Assembly: GCA_023443745.1 (NCBI GenBank)
Contig: JAEZTB010000030.1
Location: forward strand, 124,001-188,000
DNA from: Bacillota bacterium
GTDB taxonomy: Bacteria; Bacillota; Clostridia; DSM-8532
Direction: 5' to 3'
DNA: 64,000 nucleotides
The first letter of the stretch is position 1; every line of letters begins with the position of its first letter. Shown piece after piece: positions 43,772 through 53,041 of this stretch. Made by a program: the position numbers and the translations under genes. The notes beneath the pieces were generated by a model, which had not been told where the DNA came from, did not search any database, and was given only the letters and a program-made list of their open reading frames with translations.

Positions 43772-46277
43772 ATTCCGATTCCCTTAATCGCTCAACAATG
43801 GTTGATTGATAGATAGAGCGATAGGCCATTTCCGGTGTAATGATGCAGATTGCTATTATAACCAAACTTGCTATAAATACCGAGCTAAGAGGATAAGTAA
43901 ATACCGCATAAGTCGTTTGCTGCTGGAACAAAGCAAAAATTCCAAATGTAATGATACTTCCTATTGTAAAAACGAGAAGTAATGTTATTACAGCATATCC
44001 GAGTCCTTCACTTACCAATAACTTTCTCACTTGTTTCCGACTCATACCGATAGATTCAAGTGTTGCCAATTCATGTTTGCGAACCATAATACCAGTTGAC
44101 ATCATGTTAACAAAATTTAGGAAACCAATTAGAGCAATAATTAACGCAATACCGCCGCCAAGGGCATATAGGACCATTATCGCGTTATTTAATTCCTCCA
44201 TAGCTTCCAGTTTTGATGTCCGCGATATTTCATTATCTCTCCCCATGATCTGTTTTAACGCATCGAGTGCCAGTCGTTCATATCCTTCTGAAACATCAAG
44301 CTTAATTTCTGATATAATTGGGTCGTGATACATTTGGGCCATTAACGCACTAGATACATATACTGTCGGTGCTAAGCTACCGCCTTCATTAAAGGAATAC
44401 GGAACAAAACCACCAAGAGAGATTTTTACCTTATGACTGCCGGACAGCCCAACAAGACCCGACTTACTTAATCGCAATGGTGAGATTGTCAACTCGTGAA
44501 TATTCGTAAATAAGTCGGGATTATCGGTTGCAATCAATGCAAACTCTCCGCGTTCAAATGCGTCAACGTTAATGGGCTTATCAAGAGTTTCGTTCAATTT
44601 TGCGATCACTTCGCCATCAACACCGACAATGAATCCGCGAAAATTTCTTTTAATATCTTCTTCAGTCAAATTCTCAAGATTATTTTGCTTACAGTAATCA
44701 TTCACATATTGCCCAAACTCTTTAGAAGAATAATCAAGGCCCATCCATTCCTTTGTTGTGGTATTTAAACGTTCAAATCCAGGCAAGGATTCCAGTTTAT
44801 TCAAAATGTCATAATCGAATTTTTGCCTTGGCTCCATAGTCTGAAATGTGTCATTCTTCAATATGAAATCGCTTTTGAACATGGATTCAACATAGTTGTC
44901 CATGCCCATGCTGGAAACTAGTGTTGTAACGGTTATAAAAGTTGTTACCCCGAGAAATAGACTAAGCAATACCACCATTGCACGCTTTTTATCCCTGAAA
45001 ATATTACGGAAAGCCATTTTAAATGGTTTTCCATGGGCAGACCTATAGGTATGACTTCGGTTATAGTCAATGCCCGTAAACTTCTGTGCTTCAATAGGTG
45101 AAATACTTGCCGCCTTATTTGCCGGTTTAAATGCTCCTAAAATTGCTGTGAGCAAGGCAAATAACGCAGCGCCAAGATAAATGAGGGGCGAGAAGGATAC
45201 GACAGCGCCAGTGGAAACAATCCTCAATGTGGAAATGGACAGAGGAACAGCTACCAGTGAAAGCAGCAAAGACAGTAAAGTACCGATGGGTATTCCAATT
45301 AAACATAGACGCAGCATTTGACCTATAACAATATGTCTGATTTGTTTGGGCGTTGTTCCCAGTGTTTTAAGTAGCCCATAAAAACGCACATCTCTGGAAA
45401 CAGAAATATATAAGACATTGTATATTAAAAGATACCCTGTAAAAATCAGAAACGCAATTATGGCAGACAAAGCAATCAAGCTGGCGCTCGTAGAACCCTC
45501 TTTTATATCATACAGTTGAGCAGGCGCTACCGGCTGATCTTCCGATAGGCCTAGATCCTGTCTGAGCTTTTCACAATATTCCAAAACCCGTGAGTCGTTA
45601 TCGAACATTACCGTTGCGGAACCGACTTTTTCAACGGCCTTTCCGTATTTTTGCGATAATTTTTCAGAAACAAGGATAGTATCTGCTGAATTCATTGAGT
45701 TTAGAAGTGCATAACTCGAGAACCAACCGGATAAACGGAAATTTTCACTTAGCAACGTATCGCTATTTCCACTTTCGATATAGTAGGTAAGCGGTATTTC
45801 CATACCAACGGTTGGGTTATTTATGCTTAATTTCTCGAGAACCCCACGAGAAACCATAATTTCATTAACCTGTTGAGGATAACTGCCTACAATATCCGTA
45901 CAAGCGGGAGCGCGCAATTCCTCCCACTCTGTTTTGTCAAAGTAATGCAATGACAGAGCAATTTTTCCCATTTGCGGCGTATTTTTTACGAAACCAACGC
46001 TATTATTCACGCCAACAATCCGAACATAATCTAAATTTTTAAGTTGTTCTATTTGTGAATCCGTAGGGTGGCCGACCGCAGCGTGCCCTAATGTGCCCGC
46101 AAATCGTATGTGTTCCATCTTCATGGATTCCAGTAGGCTCATTCCGACGCTGAAAACAAAGCCTATGAGCAATGTTGTAAGCGTGATTGCAATAATAATA
46201 AAGAGGTTTCTTTTCTTATTGGATTTAAGGCTTCTACCTATAAGTCGCCTTATAACAGCGCCGTTGTTATTCTTCAT
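43770..46277 (-). CDS. FtsX-like ABC transporter permease
   Basis: Permease of 835 residues with an N-terminal helix (about 20-45), a first extracellular domain, an FtsX unit with three helices (about 280-400), a second extracellular domain and a second FtsX unit (about 710-830). This two-FtsX architecture is used by MacB/LolCE-like exporters and peptide-antibiotic resistance systems. It is 2 bp downstream of the ATPase gene. The neighbouring two-component system suggests a cell-envelope stress or antimicrobial-peptide resistance pump. Confidence 0.83.
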   Translation of the reverse strand: MKNNNGAVIRRLIGRSLKSNKKRNLFIIIAITLTTLLIGFVFSVGMSLLESMKMEHIRFAGTLGHAAVGHPTDSQIEQLKNLDYVRIVGVNNSVGFVKNTPQMGKIALSLHYFDKTEWEELRAPACTDIVGSYPQQVNEIMVSRGVLEKLSINNPTVGMEIPLTYYIESGNSDTLLSENFRLSGWFSSYALLNSMNSADTILVSEKLSQKYGKAVEKVGSATVMFDNDSRVLEYCEKLRQDLGLSEDQPVAPAQLYDIKEGSTSASLIALSAIIAFLIFTGYLLIYNVLYISVSRDVRFYGLLKTLGTTPKQIRHIVIGQMLRLCLIGIPIGTLLSLLLSLVAVPLSISTLRIVSTGAVVSFSPLIYLGAALFALLTAILGAFKPANKAASISPIEAQKFTGIDYNRSHTYRSAHGKPFKMAFRNIFRDKKRAMVVLLSLFLGVTTFITVTTLVSSMGMDNYVESMFKSDFILKNDTFQTMEPRQKFDYDILNKLESLPGFERLNTTTKEWMGLDYSSKEFGQYVNDYCKQNNLENLTEEDIKRNFRGFIVGVDGEVIAKLNETLDKPINVDAFERGEFALIATDNPDLFTNIHELTISPLRLSKSGLVGLSGSHKVKISLGGFVPYSFNEGGSLAPTVYVSSALMAQMYHDPIISEIKLDVSEGYERLALDALKQIMGRDNEISRTSKLEAMEELNNAIMVLYALGGGIALIIALIGFLNFVNMMSTGIMVRKHELATLESIGMSRKQVRKLLVSEGLGYAVITLLLVFTIGSIITFGIFALFQQQTTYAVFTYPLSSVFIASLVIIAICIITPEMAYRSIYQSTIVERLRESE

Positions 46278-46279
46278 TT

Positions 46280-46957
46280 TCAGCCACAGCCTTTCCGGAC
46301 GATTTTGCCGTCCTCTATATGGATAACGCGGTCCGAAAGCTGGGCGATTTGCTCGTTATGGGTAATCATCATCATGGTCTGATGAAATTTGGTGGAAGTC
46401 ATTTTCAGAACACCTAAGACATCCTGACTGGTTTTCGTGTCTAAATTACCGGTAGGCTCGTCCGCAAGTAAAATAGACGGTTTTGTTGCAAGTGCACGGG
46501 CAATCGCTACGCGCTGCTGCTGACCGCCGGAAAGCATGTTGGGTAGATTATTGCGTTTCTCGCTAAGTCCCAGTGTGTCAATAATCTCGTCTATAAAAGC
46601 TCCGTCTATTGTATTGCCGTCCAATTCAATCGGCAACACGATATTTTCATAAACGCTTAAAATCGGGACGAGATTGTAACTCTGGAACACAAATCCCACA
46701 TTACGTCTACGGAATATGGCTAGCTGCTCATCCGACATTTTAGAAAGCTCGTGTCCATCAACAATCACTTTCCCGTCTGTCGGCTTGTCAAGACCTCCCA
46801 GCATATGCAGAAGTGTACTTTTTCCGGAGCCGGACATTCCGACAACTGCCACAAACTCTCCCGCTTCTACAGCTATATCAACGCCATCAAGGGCGCGGAC
46901 AATATTCGGTTCCTTTCCATAGTGTTTTTTAAGTCCCTGCGTTAATAAAATCGGCAT
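46280..46957 (-). CDS. ABC transporter ATPase (MacB/LolD type)
   Basis: ATPase of 225 residues: Walker A GMSGSGKST, signature LSGGQQQRVAIARA, Walker B ILLADEPTGNLD, switch His in MITHNE. Typical partner of FtsX-like permeases. Confidence 0.88.
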   Translation of the reverse strand: MPILLTQGLKKHYGKEPNIVRALDGVDIAVEAGEFVAVVGMSGSGKSTLLHMLGGLDKPTDGKVIVDGHELSKMSDEQLAIFRRRNVGFVFQSYNLVPILSVYENIVLPIELDGNTIDGAFIDEIIDTLGLSEKRNNLPNMLSGGQQQRVAIARALATKPSILLADEPTGNLDTKTSQDVLGVLKMTSTKFHQTMMMITHNEQIAQLSDRVIHIEDGKIVRKGCG

Positions 46958-47028
46958 TTCTTCACTCTCCTTTCGCTTATGCTTTTATCATAAATTGCAA
47001 TTCTTGCAGGCTCCTAACAAAACACGAT

Positions 47029-47946
47029 TTATTTCTTACAGTTTTGTAAGAACATTGTGAATGTCGTATATTTCCCCGGCTTGGAATCTACAAGGATATA
47101 GCCGCCCTGTTTGTAAAATATCAGTGAAGCGAAATAAAGTCCTAATCCAGCCCCATCAATACCTTTTGCGGTTCGTCCTCGATAAAACCGCTTGAAAATA
47201 GAGTTCCACTCGTCGGGGGCAATTCCGATACCATAATCGGTAATGCTGATTTTTGTATAGATAGGCAGGGTTTCCGCGAATATATTGATTTCTTCGTTGG
47301 CTGAGGAGTATTTGATTGCATTTTCCAAAATATTTGTGATTGCTTCACTTGTCCATTTGCGGTCATGCAGCAATGGAACATCCTCAAAATACGCTGTTTT
47401 AATGAAAATGTTTTTCTTGGTCGCCGCCCCGTATACGGTGCTGATGCTGTCGGAAATGGTTTGTTTGATACCTATGGGAACAGGAGACAATTCGATAGCT
47501 CCTACCTCCAGCCTTGACATTTTTACAAGGCTGTCCATCATCCATTGCAGCTTTTCCGTTCCCGTTTTAATACGCGATAAAAATTCCTGCCGCTCGGCTT
47601 CGGTAATGCTTCCCTCAAGCAGCAGGTCGGTATACATGGCGACACCGGATAGGGGTGTTTTCATCTGATGGGACATATCCGATATGAAGCTTTGTATAAT
47701 TTCTTTCTCCTGCTTGGTTTGAGAAATATCCATTGTATTCATCCGAATGATTTTAACGGCTTTATGCGTCAGCTTGGAAAGCCTGCTGTCTGCCGCTGCT
47801 TCCAATGAAAGCTCTGCATTTTTAGCTAATACACTGTCCAAAACCCGATCAATAGAATCGAAAGTTCTTTTTACATAGCGATAGCTGAAAAGGAGGGTCA
47901 AGCTGCACAAAATGACAGCAATGACAATAGTAACTGTAAGCGCCAT
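47029..47946 (-). CDS. Sensor histidine kinase
   Basis: Kinase of about 305 residues with one N-terminal helix. The HisKA site is SHQMKTPLSG (about residue 96). ATPase boxes follow: N-box NILENAIKYSS, G1 DYGIGIA, G2 GAGLGLYFA. The start at 47946 is 2 bp after the response regulator stop, behind GGAGGGG. A single helix and minimal sensor region fit kinases that sense through a partner ABC transporter. Confidence 0.88.
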   Translation of the reverse strand: MALTVTIVIAVILCSLTLLFSYRYVKRTFDSIDRVLDSVLAKNAELSLEAAADSRLSKLTHKAVKIIRMNTMDISQTKQEKEIIQSFISDMSHQMKTPLSGVAMYTDLLLEGSITEAERQEFLSRIKTGTEKLQWMMDSLVKMSRLEVGAIELSPVPIGIKQTISDSISTVYGAATKKNIFIKTAYFEDVPLLHDRKWTSEAITNILENAIKYSSANEEINIFAETLPIYTKISITDYGIGIAPDEWNSIFKRFYRGRTAKGIDGAGLGLYFASLIFYKQGGYILVDSKPGKYTTFTMFLQNCKK

Positions 47947-47948
47947 CC

Positions 47949-48632
47949 TTACACCCCTCCGATCCAAATATAGCCTATGCCGTGAATAGTCTTAATGGTT
48001 TGAGAATTTTTGGGGTCGTCCTCCATCTTTGCACGCAAACGGCTGATATTCACCGATAGGGTATTTTCATCCACGAAATTTCCGGCGTTGTCCCATAGCG
48101 AAGAGAGGATTTGCTCTTTTGAAAGCACTTGTCCGGCATTCGTCATAAGAAAAACAAGCAGCTTGAATTCCGTAACGCTGATGGAGATTTCTTCTTCACC
48201 GCGATAAAATTTGCATGTGTCCGTATCCAGCCTGTATTGGCCGGAACTGATGATATGTCGGCTTTCCGCTTCTGTGCGGCGCAGCAAGGCTTCCACTCTT
48301 GCCCGGAGGATGGAGAGTGAAAACGGCTTGGTAATATAATCGTCCGCTCCCGCCAGTAAGCCCGATACCTCGTCCGTTTCCAAATCACAAACTGTAAGCA
48401 TAATAATTGGGACGTTTGAATATGCCCTTATTTCTTTGCAAAAGTCCATTCCATTGCCGTCCGGCAGCCCCAAATCCAGTATGATAAGGTCGGCTTTGTG
48501 CTGCTCCATGATCCGTTTCCCTTCTTTGATAGAGTTTGCCGAAACAGCCTGATAACCGTCTTTCTCAAAAGTAAATGCAATGCCACGGTTTAAGTTTTCA
48601 TCATCTTCCAATATCAAAATCGTTTTTTTCAT
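47949..48632 (-). CDS. OmpR-family response regulator
   Basis: Regulator of 227 residues: receiver domain with DD at 10-11, phosphoacceptor Asp in LIILDLGLPDGNG, Lys in TKPFSLSIL; C-terminal winged helix. ATGA overlap with the HTH gene upstream indicates translational coupling. Confidence 0.9.
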   Translation of the reverse strand: MKKTILILEDDENLNRGIAFTFEKDGYQAVSANSIKEGKRIMEQHKADLIILDLGLPDGNGMDFCKEIRAYSNVPIIMLTVCDLETDEVSGLLAGADDYITKPFSLSILRARVEALLRRTEAESRHIISSGQYRLDTDTCKFYRGEEEISISVTEFKLLVFLMTNAGQVLSKEQILSSLWDNAGNFVDENTLSVNISRLRAKMEDDPKNSQTIKTIHGIGYIWIGGV

Positions 48633-48823
48633 TGTGTACCTCCGTTGTTTTCTTTACTCTGCTTCAAGCGCGGGTCTTGAGGTTTTGGAGCTTCCTTTGG
48701 AATTGCCCAAACCCGGCTAAAACGAATCGCGCCCATGACACGTCCTTGTTCGCATAGCTGTTGTACCCGTCTGCTTGAAATGCCCCATTTATCAGCCGCC
48801 TGCTGTGTTGATATATAATCCAT
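48629..48823 (-). CDS. Small excisionase/MerR-like helix-turn-helix protein
   Basis: Protein of 64 residues: ISTQQAADKWGISSRRVQQLCEQGRV is a winged-helix excisionase/DNA-binding motif. It overlaps the response regulator start by 4 bp. Such small proteins are common on conjugative elements; here it may be the first regulator of an operon that travels as accessory DNA. No integrase is in the window. Confidence 0.7.
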   Translation of the reverse strand: MDYISTQQAADKWGISSRRVQQLCEQGRVMGAIRFSRVWAIPKEAPKPQDPRLKQSKENNGGTQ

Positions 48824-48876
48824 ATCTATCGTTTCCTTTCTGTTTAGTCAAAACATCATATAATCAAGCAATTATA

Positions 48877-48905
48877 ATTATATACGCTTAAACGAATAGA
48901 TACAA
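48877..48905 (-). promoter_or_regulatory. Promoter of the HTH/two-component/ABC operon
   Basis: Minus-strand TTGTAT (48900-48905), a 17-bp spacer and TATAAT (48877-48882), about 55 bp upstream of the HTH start. Confidence 0.55.
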
Positions 48906-48956
48906 ATCCAACGCAAAACGACAAGCAGGGCAACTGTGGCCCGAAGTAACCGCTAC

Positions 48957-48995
48957 CAAACAAAAACACCGCCCATAGTCTCACTAAGGCGGTGT
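48957..48995 (-). terminator. Minus-strand terminator upstream of the HTH gene
   Basis: ACACCGCC (48966-48973) pairs with GGCGGTGT (48988-48995); on the minus strand the stem is followed by TTTTTGTTT. It ends some transcript coming from the hairpin-rich region 49000-49260, or from nitroreductase read-through. Confidence 0.6.
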
Positions 48996-49124
48996 CTTGC
49001 GTAATGTGATAGCTTAAAATTTATTTTTGCCCTTGTTCCGGGCTATTTTGCAATTTTCCTAATACATTTGGCTCATATGTAGATACAGTAGGAAAATATC
49101 AGAAACCAGTTACAAGAAGATATA

Positions 49125-49259
49125 GACCCATTTACGGGTGAGTCGGTAAATAAACACAAGAACTAAAACCCTTTAGGGTTAGTGAGTGAATTTTATGCGA
49201 TTGGCAAACCAAATTCAATACATCTTGAGATGTAGCTGGTAACAGCCCCTTATAGGGGC
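49125..49259. other. Array of five small hairpins (candidate structured RNA)
   Basis: Short perfect stems in succession: ACCC/GGGT (49126-49139), AACCC/GGGTT (49167-49180), TTGG/CCAA (49201-49212), ACATCT/AGATGT (49220-49233), GCCCC/GGGGC (49245-49259). The loops are 2-6 nt. No open frame with a ribosome binding site was seen. The whole 48824-49304 gap has no gene; it holds this array, two terminator-like stems and the HTH promoter. Confidence 0.5.
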
Positions 49260-49266
49260 AGAACAA

Positions 49267-49287
49267 ACCGCCGGCTGAGCCGGCGGT
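49267..49287 (-). terminator. GC-rich hairpin after the nitroreductase gene
   Basis: ACCGCCGGC pairs perfectly with GCCGGCGGT around TGA/TCA; on the minus strand TTTGTTC follows. It ends 17 bp from the nitroreductase stop. Confidence 0.65.
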
Positions 49288-49304
49288 CCTGATTTGCTTT
49301 TATC

Positions 49305-49904
49305 TCACTTAAAGATCTTAACACGTTCCTCCAAGGGAATGTATTCTTTCTCATCCGGAGGTGCTGTCGGTTTACCAAAAGGCATTTGGGCGGTAAGCCT
49401 CCAATTCCTCGGAAGGTTCCACTGTTTCTTGACCTCATCATCAATCAGCGGGTTATAGTGCTGTAAAGAAGCACCAAACCCCTCCATCTCCAAAGATGTC
49501 CAAACAACATATTGGAGCATTCCGGTTGAATTCTGGGACCAGATGGGGAAATTATCCTTGTACAGTGAAAAATTAGCCTGCAATTCTTCGATAATGCTCT
49601 GATCTTCGAAGAAAAGCACCGTCCCATATCCAGCCGCAAAGCTGTCAATTTTACTCTCGGTCTGAGGAAAGCTTCCCTCAGGTACAATCTTTCGCAAGGT
49701 CTCTTTTACAATATCCCATAGCTTCTCATGGTGTTCGCCCAGAAGAACAACAGATCTTCCGCTCTGGGAGTTAAAAGCTGAAGGTGAATGCTTGACAGCG
49801 TTTTCTACGACCTCGACAATTTTCTCGTCCGATACGACATGCTCCTTGTTTATGCCATAAATGGTTCGTCTATTTTTAACCGCATTATAAAAATCCATAT
49901 TCAT
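49305..49904 (-). CDS. Nitroreductase-family protein
   Basis: FMN-binding nitroreductase-like protein of 199 residues, of the YdgI/HBN1-type subgroup. FYNAVKNRRTIYGINKE at the N-terminus supplies the FMN phosphate-binding Arg, and GFGASLQHYNPLID and GKPTAPPDEKEYIPLEERV near the end are typical. AGGAGG is 9 bp before the ATG. Substrate unknown. Confidence 0.85.
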   Translation of the reverse strand: MNMDFYNAVKNRRTIYGINKEHVVSDEKIVEVVENAVKHSPSAFNSQSGRSVVLLGEHHEKLWDIVKETLRKIVPEGSFPQTESKIDSFAAGYGTVLFFEDQSIIEELQANFSLYKDNFPIWSQNSTGMLQYVVWTSLEMEGFGASLQHYNPLIDDEVKKQWNLPRNWRLTAQMPFGKPTAPPDEKEYIPLEERVKIFK

Positions 49905-49996
49905 AATTCTAAGCCTCCTTTGTATCTATTATATTCTTATCCATTCGGTTTAGAGATTAATCATAAATTATTCAGCTGAGGGCTCTTAAGCCGCGG

Positions 49997-51448
49997 TCAT
50001 ATATTAACCCGCTTCCAGAAGGACGGCGTAAAGAGAATGAGCATCGGGAATATTTCCAGCCTTCCAAAAAGCATAATGATTGAAAAGACCCCTTTGCTTA
50101 AGAATGAAAAATCTGCAAAGCTTCCTATAGGCCCTACAACCTCCAGACCGGGGCCAACATTGCCAATAGTGGTCGCAACTGCCGTAAACGTTGTGACCAA
50201 ATCCATACCGTCCAGAGCTACAATAAGGAGTGATCCTACAAATATGGCTATGTAAACAAAGAAATAGGTCATAACCCCGGACAAAGTCTCATCTTCAACA
50301 ATTCTACCGCCAATCTTCACAGAATAGACGGATCGCGGATGGATAACCTTAATAATTTCCCGTTTTATGGCTTTAAAAAGTAGAACAATTCTTATACACT
50401 TGATACCGCCGCCCGTTGATCCGGCACTGGCACCGATAAACATGAGCAGCACAAGAATAGACTTACTGAATACCGGCCAAAGGTTGAAATCCGTTGTGGC
50501 ATAACCGGTTGTGGTAATAATGGAGCTCACCTGAAACGAAGCATGTCTGAGCCCTTGCCAAAGAGAATCAAACACCGTTCCGTAAAGATTTATGGTAATA
50601 AGTAAGATGGCAACAATAACGGTCCCCAAATAAAAGCGAAATTCTTCATCTTTGAATATAGATTTGATATTACCCTTTAAGCCCTGGTAATAAAGGGTAA
50701 AATTAACACCAAAAATAAACATAAATACTGTTATAATAACTTCAATAAAGACATTTCCGTAAGCACCGACGCTCTTATTCATATTGGAAAAGCCGCCGGT
50801 TCCGGCGGTCCCGAAAGCGTGAATAAGGGAGTCGTATACCGGCATCCCCGCAATAAGAAGCAATCCTATCTGAATAAGTGTAAGAACGATGTAAATGCTA
50901 TATAGAATTTTTGCTGTCTGTCCTATTTTAGGAACAAGCTTGCCGGGATTGGGTCCTGGGCTTTCGGCTTTCATAATTTGAAAAGTAGTGGCTCCGGCTT
51001 TTGGCAAAATAGCAAGAGTCAGAACCAGAACCCCCATTCCACCCATCCAGTGAGTAAAGCTTCTCCAGAACAAAATGCCTCTCGGCAGGCTCTCAATTTC
51101 CTTCAGTATGGTAGATCCGGTGGTGGTAAAGCCGGATACTGATTCAAAAAAAGCATCTATAAATGACGGTATAGCACCACTTATAAAAAAAGGCAAGGCC
51201 CCGAAAAAGGAAACAAGAACCCATCCCACAGAAACAATGGCAAAGCCGTCCCGGGCATAGATATTGGAATTACGGGCTTTAATGCTGTATAGGATAAGCC
51301 CGAATATAACCATAGCCAATATGGTTACGATAAAGGAAAAAAAATCCTGCTGCTTATAGATCAATGACACCAATAAGGAAGGCAGCATGCACGCTGCCTC
51401 AACTATCATGACCATTCCAAGACTTTTAAATATCATACTGAAGTTCAT
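49997..51448 (-). CDS. trkH: Potassium uptake channel protein TrkH/KtrB
   Basis: Membrane pore of 483 residues with four M1-P-M2 repeats. The filter segments read TTGSTI, GTGGFSNM, TTGYATTD and TIGNVGPG. It starts 2 bp after the stop of trkA. Together they form a K+ uptake system. Confidence 0.9.
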   Translation of the reverse strand: MNFSMIFKSLGMVMIVEAACMLPSLLVSLIYKQQDFFSFIVTILAMVIFGLILYSIKARNSNIYARDGFAIVSVGWVLVSFFGALPFFISGAIPSFIDAFFESVSGFTTTGSTILKEIESLPRGILFWRSFTHWMGGMGVLVLTLAILPKAGATTFQIMKAESPGPNPGKLVPKIGQTAKILYSIYIVLTLIQIGLLLIAGMPVYDSLIHAFGTAGTGGFSNMNKSVGAYGNVFIEVIITVFMFIFGVNFTLYYQGLKGNIKSIFKDEEFRFYLGTVIVAILLITINLYGTVFDSLWQGLRHASFQVSSIITTTGYATTDFNLWPVFSKSILVLLMFIGASAGSTGGGIKCIRIVLLFKAIKREIIKVIHPRSVYSVKIGGRIVEDETLSGVMTYFFVYIAIFVGSLLIVALDGMDLVTTFTAVATTIGNVGPGLEVVGPIGSFADFSFLSKGVFSIIMLFGRLEIFPMLILFTPSFWKRVNI

Positions 51449-51449
51449 C

Positions 51450-52817
51450 TTACTCTACCACCGATTCAACAATCTCATTTAAATCAGAAAACTGTTTCCC
51501 CTTTGAAATGATAATAACGCTGTCTCCCATCTTGATCATGTCATTTCCGTGGGGGATAATAATCTCGTTCTTTCTTGCAATGGATGCAATAATGACGCCA
51601 TCGGCAAGCTTGAGCTTTTTTAAAGGAACATTCAAAAATTTTGCTGAATTTCTTGCAGCAAATTCAAGAACCTCCGCCTGTCCGTCAATGATTTTATAAA
51701 CTGTTTCAACCGGATTATTCAGGGCATTTTTAAGCCCTCGAACAAACCTTAAAATATAATTTGTGGTGATGAGCTTGGGGTTAAGTACATTATCAATGCC
51801 CATATTCTTTATGATAACAGGGTAATTGATTCTTGTGATTTTAGAAATGACCTTCTTAACACCATACTGCTTTGCAAGCAAGGCGCAAATGAGGTTCTCT
51901 TCATCCCGGCCTGTTAAGGCGATGAAAGCATCCATATCGCCAAGATTTTCTGAATTGAGTAAGCTGTCATCTGTACCGTCCCCATGAATGATCAGGGAAT
52001 CCGGAAGAATTTCTGATAGCTCAATACACCTATCCTTATTGCTTTCAATGATCTTAACCTTCATATCAAACTGCTTCAGGTTTTGTGCTAGATAGTAAGC
52101 CATTCTTCCTCCGCCTACTACCATAACATTTTTAATCTTTTGAGTGCATTTTCCATTCTGCTTGCAGAAATTAAAAACATTGGTGGGCTTACCGACAATA
52201 TAGAGATCATCATTCTCCTTTATTTCAAAGGAGCCGTTTGGAATAATGACCTGCTCACCCCTTAATACAGCCCCAATTAAGATATCCGATGATACCTTAT
52301 GAGAAATATTCTTGAGCTGCATGCCAACAATGGGCATGTCCTGAGTTGCCTTAATCTCAACCAATTCAATTCTGCCCTTTGCAAAGGGTTCTACATCAGC
52401 GGCTGAAGGGAATCTCAGCAATCTTGATATTTCACGTGCTGCCGCCTGCTCCGGATTGATTACCAGATCAAGCTCCAGCTCAGTTCTTAGTATGGAAAGC
52501 TCATTGGCATATTCGGGGTCTCTTATCCTTGCAATGGTATGCCTGGCACCCAGCTTTTTACCGGTCAGGCAGCAAACCATATTCATTTCATCACTGGTAG
52601 TAGCCGCAATTAAAACATCCGCCTCTTTTACGCCTGCCTCAAGTAAAATATTAGTGCTGACACCATTACCTTTAATGCACATGACATCCAGATATTCACT
52701 AGCCTTTTTCAAAGCCTCAGGGTTTTTATCAATGATGGTGACATCATTATCTTCTTTGGATAACGTCTCGGCTAAGCTATACCCCACTTTACCGTCGCCG
52801 ATGATGATTATTTTCAT
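51450..52817 (-). CDS. trkA: Potassium uptake regulator TrkA
   Basis: Cytosolic regulator of about 455 residues with two RCK_N/RCK_C tandems: Rossmann motifs GDGKVGYSLAETL (7-19) and VGGGRMAYYLAQNL (about 235). The start at 52817 follows AGAAGGA; the longer frame starts at 52850 without a site. Upstream lie two family A hairpin units. Confidence 0.9.
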   Translation of the reverse strand: MKIIIIGDGKVGYSLAETLSKEDNDVTIIDKNPEALKKASEYLDVMCIKGNGVSTNILLEAGVKEADVLIAATTSDEMNMVCCLTGKKLGARHTIARIRDPEYANELSILRTELELDLVINPEQAAAREISRLLRFPSAADVEPFAKGRIELVEIKATQDMPIVGMQLKNISHKVSSDILIGAVLRGEQVIIPNGSFEIKENDDLYIVGKPTNVFNFCKQNGKCTQKIKNVMVVGGGRMAYYLAQNLKQFDMKVKIIESNKDRCIELSEILPDSLIIHGDGTDDSLLNSENLGDMDAFIALTGRDEENLICALLAKQYGVKKVISKITRINYPVIIKNMGIDNVLNPKLITTNYILRFVRGLKNALNNPVETVYKIIDGQAEVLEFAARNSAKFLNVPLKKLKLADGVIIASIARKNEIIIPHGNDMIKMGDSVIIISKGKQFSDLNEIVESVVE

Positions 52818-52886
52818 TGCACATTCCTTCTGTTTTACATAATGGGTCATATCAATCTCAGCATAGTCATTATCTATCGCCTTGTC

Positions 52887-52973
52887 AATAGAGGTGCGTT
52901 CCCACAGGAACGCACCACAAGACTCGATCCGTGATTAGAGGTTCGCATTGCGTACTACATACCTCGACCCGTG
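52887..52973. repeat. Family A tandem hairpin repeat (47 and 40 bp units, divergent hairpins)
   Basis: Unit 1 (52887-52933) has the arm GGTGCGTTCC, loop CACA, arm GGAACGCACC, then ACAAGACTCGATCCGTG. Unit 2 (52934-52973) has GTTCGC-ATT-GCGTAC, then TACATAC and CTCGACCCGTG. Both start A(A/T)TAGAG. The flanks match the units at 14221-14298 while the hairpins differ. Confidence 0.75.
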
Positions 52974-52977
52974 GCAC

Positions 52978-53010
52978 AAAGAAAGCCAGGTTAGTTACCT
53001 GACTTTCTTT
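52978..53010. terminator. Terminator-like hairpin after the CD3324-family gene
   Basis: AAAGAAAG-CAGG pairs with CCTG-CTTTCTTT with one mismatch. It can serve the minus-strand gene at 53042. Confidence 0.6.
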
Positions 53011-53041
53011 TAAATCAATAAATACCATAATTATTTTCTCT

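Noticed and set aside
49125..49259. tRNA gene or group I intron
   Set aside because: No acceptor/anticodon/T-loop arrangement and no intron core motifs could be found.
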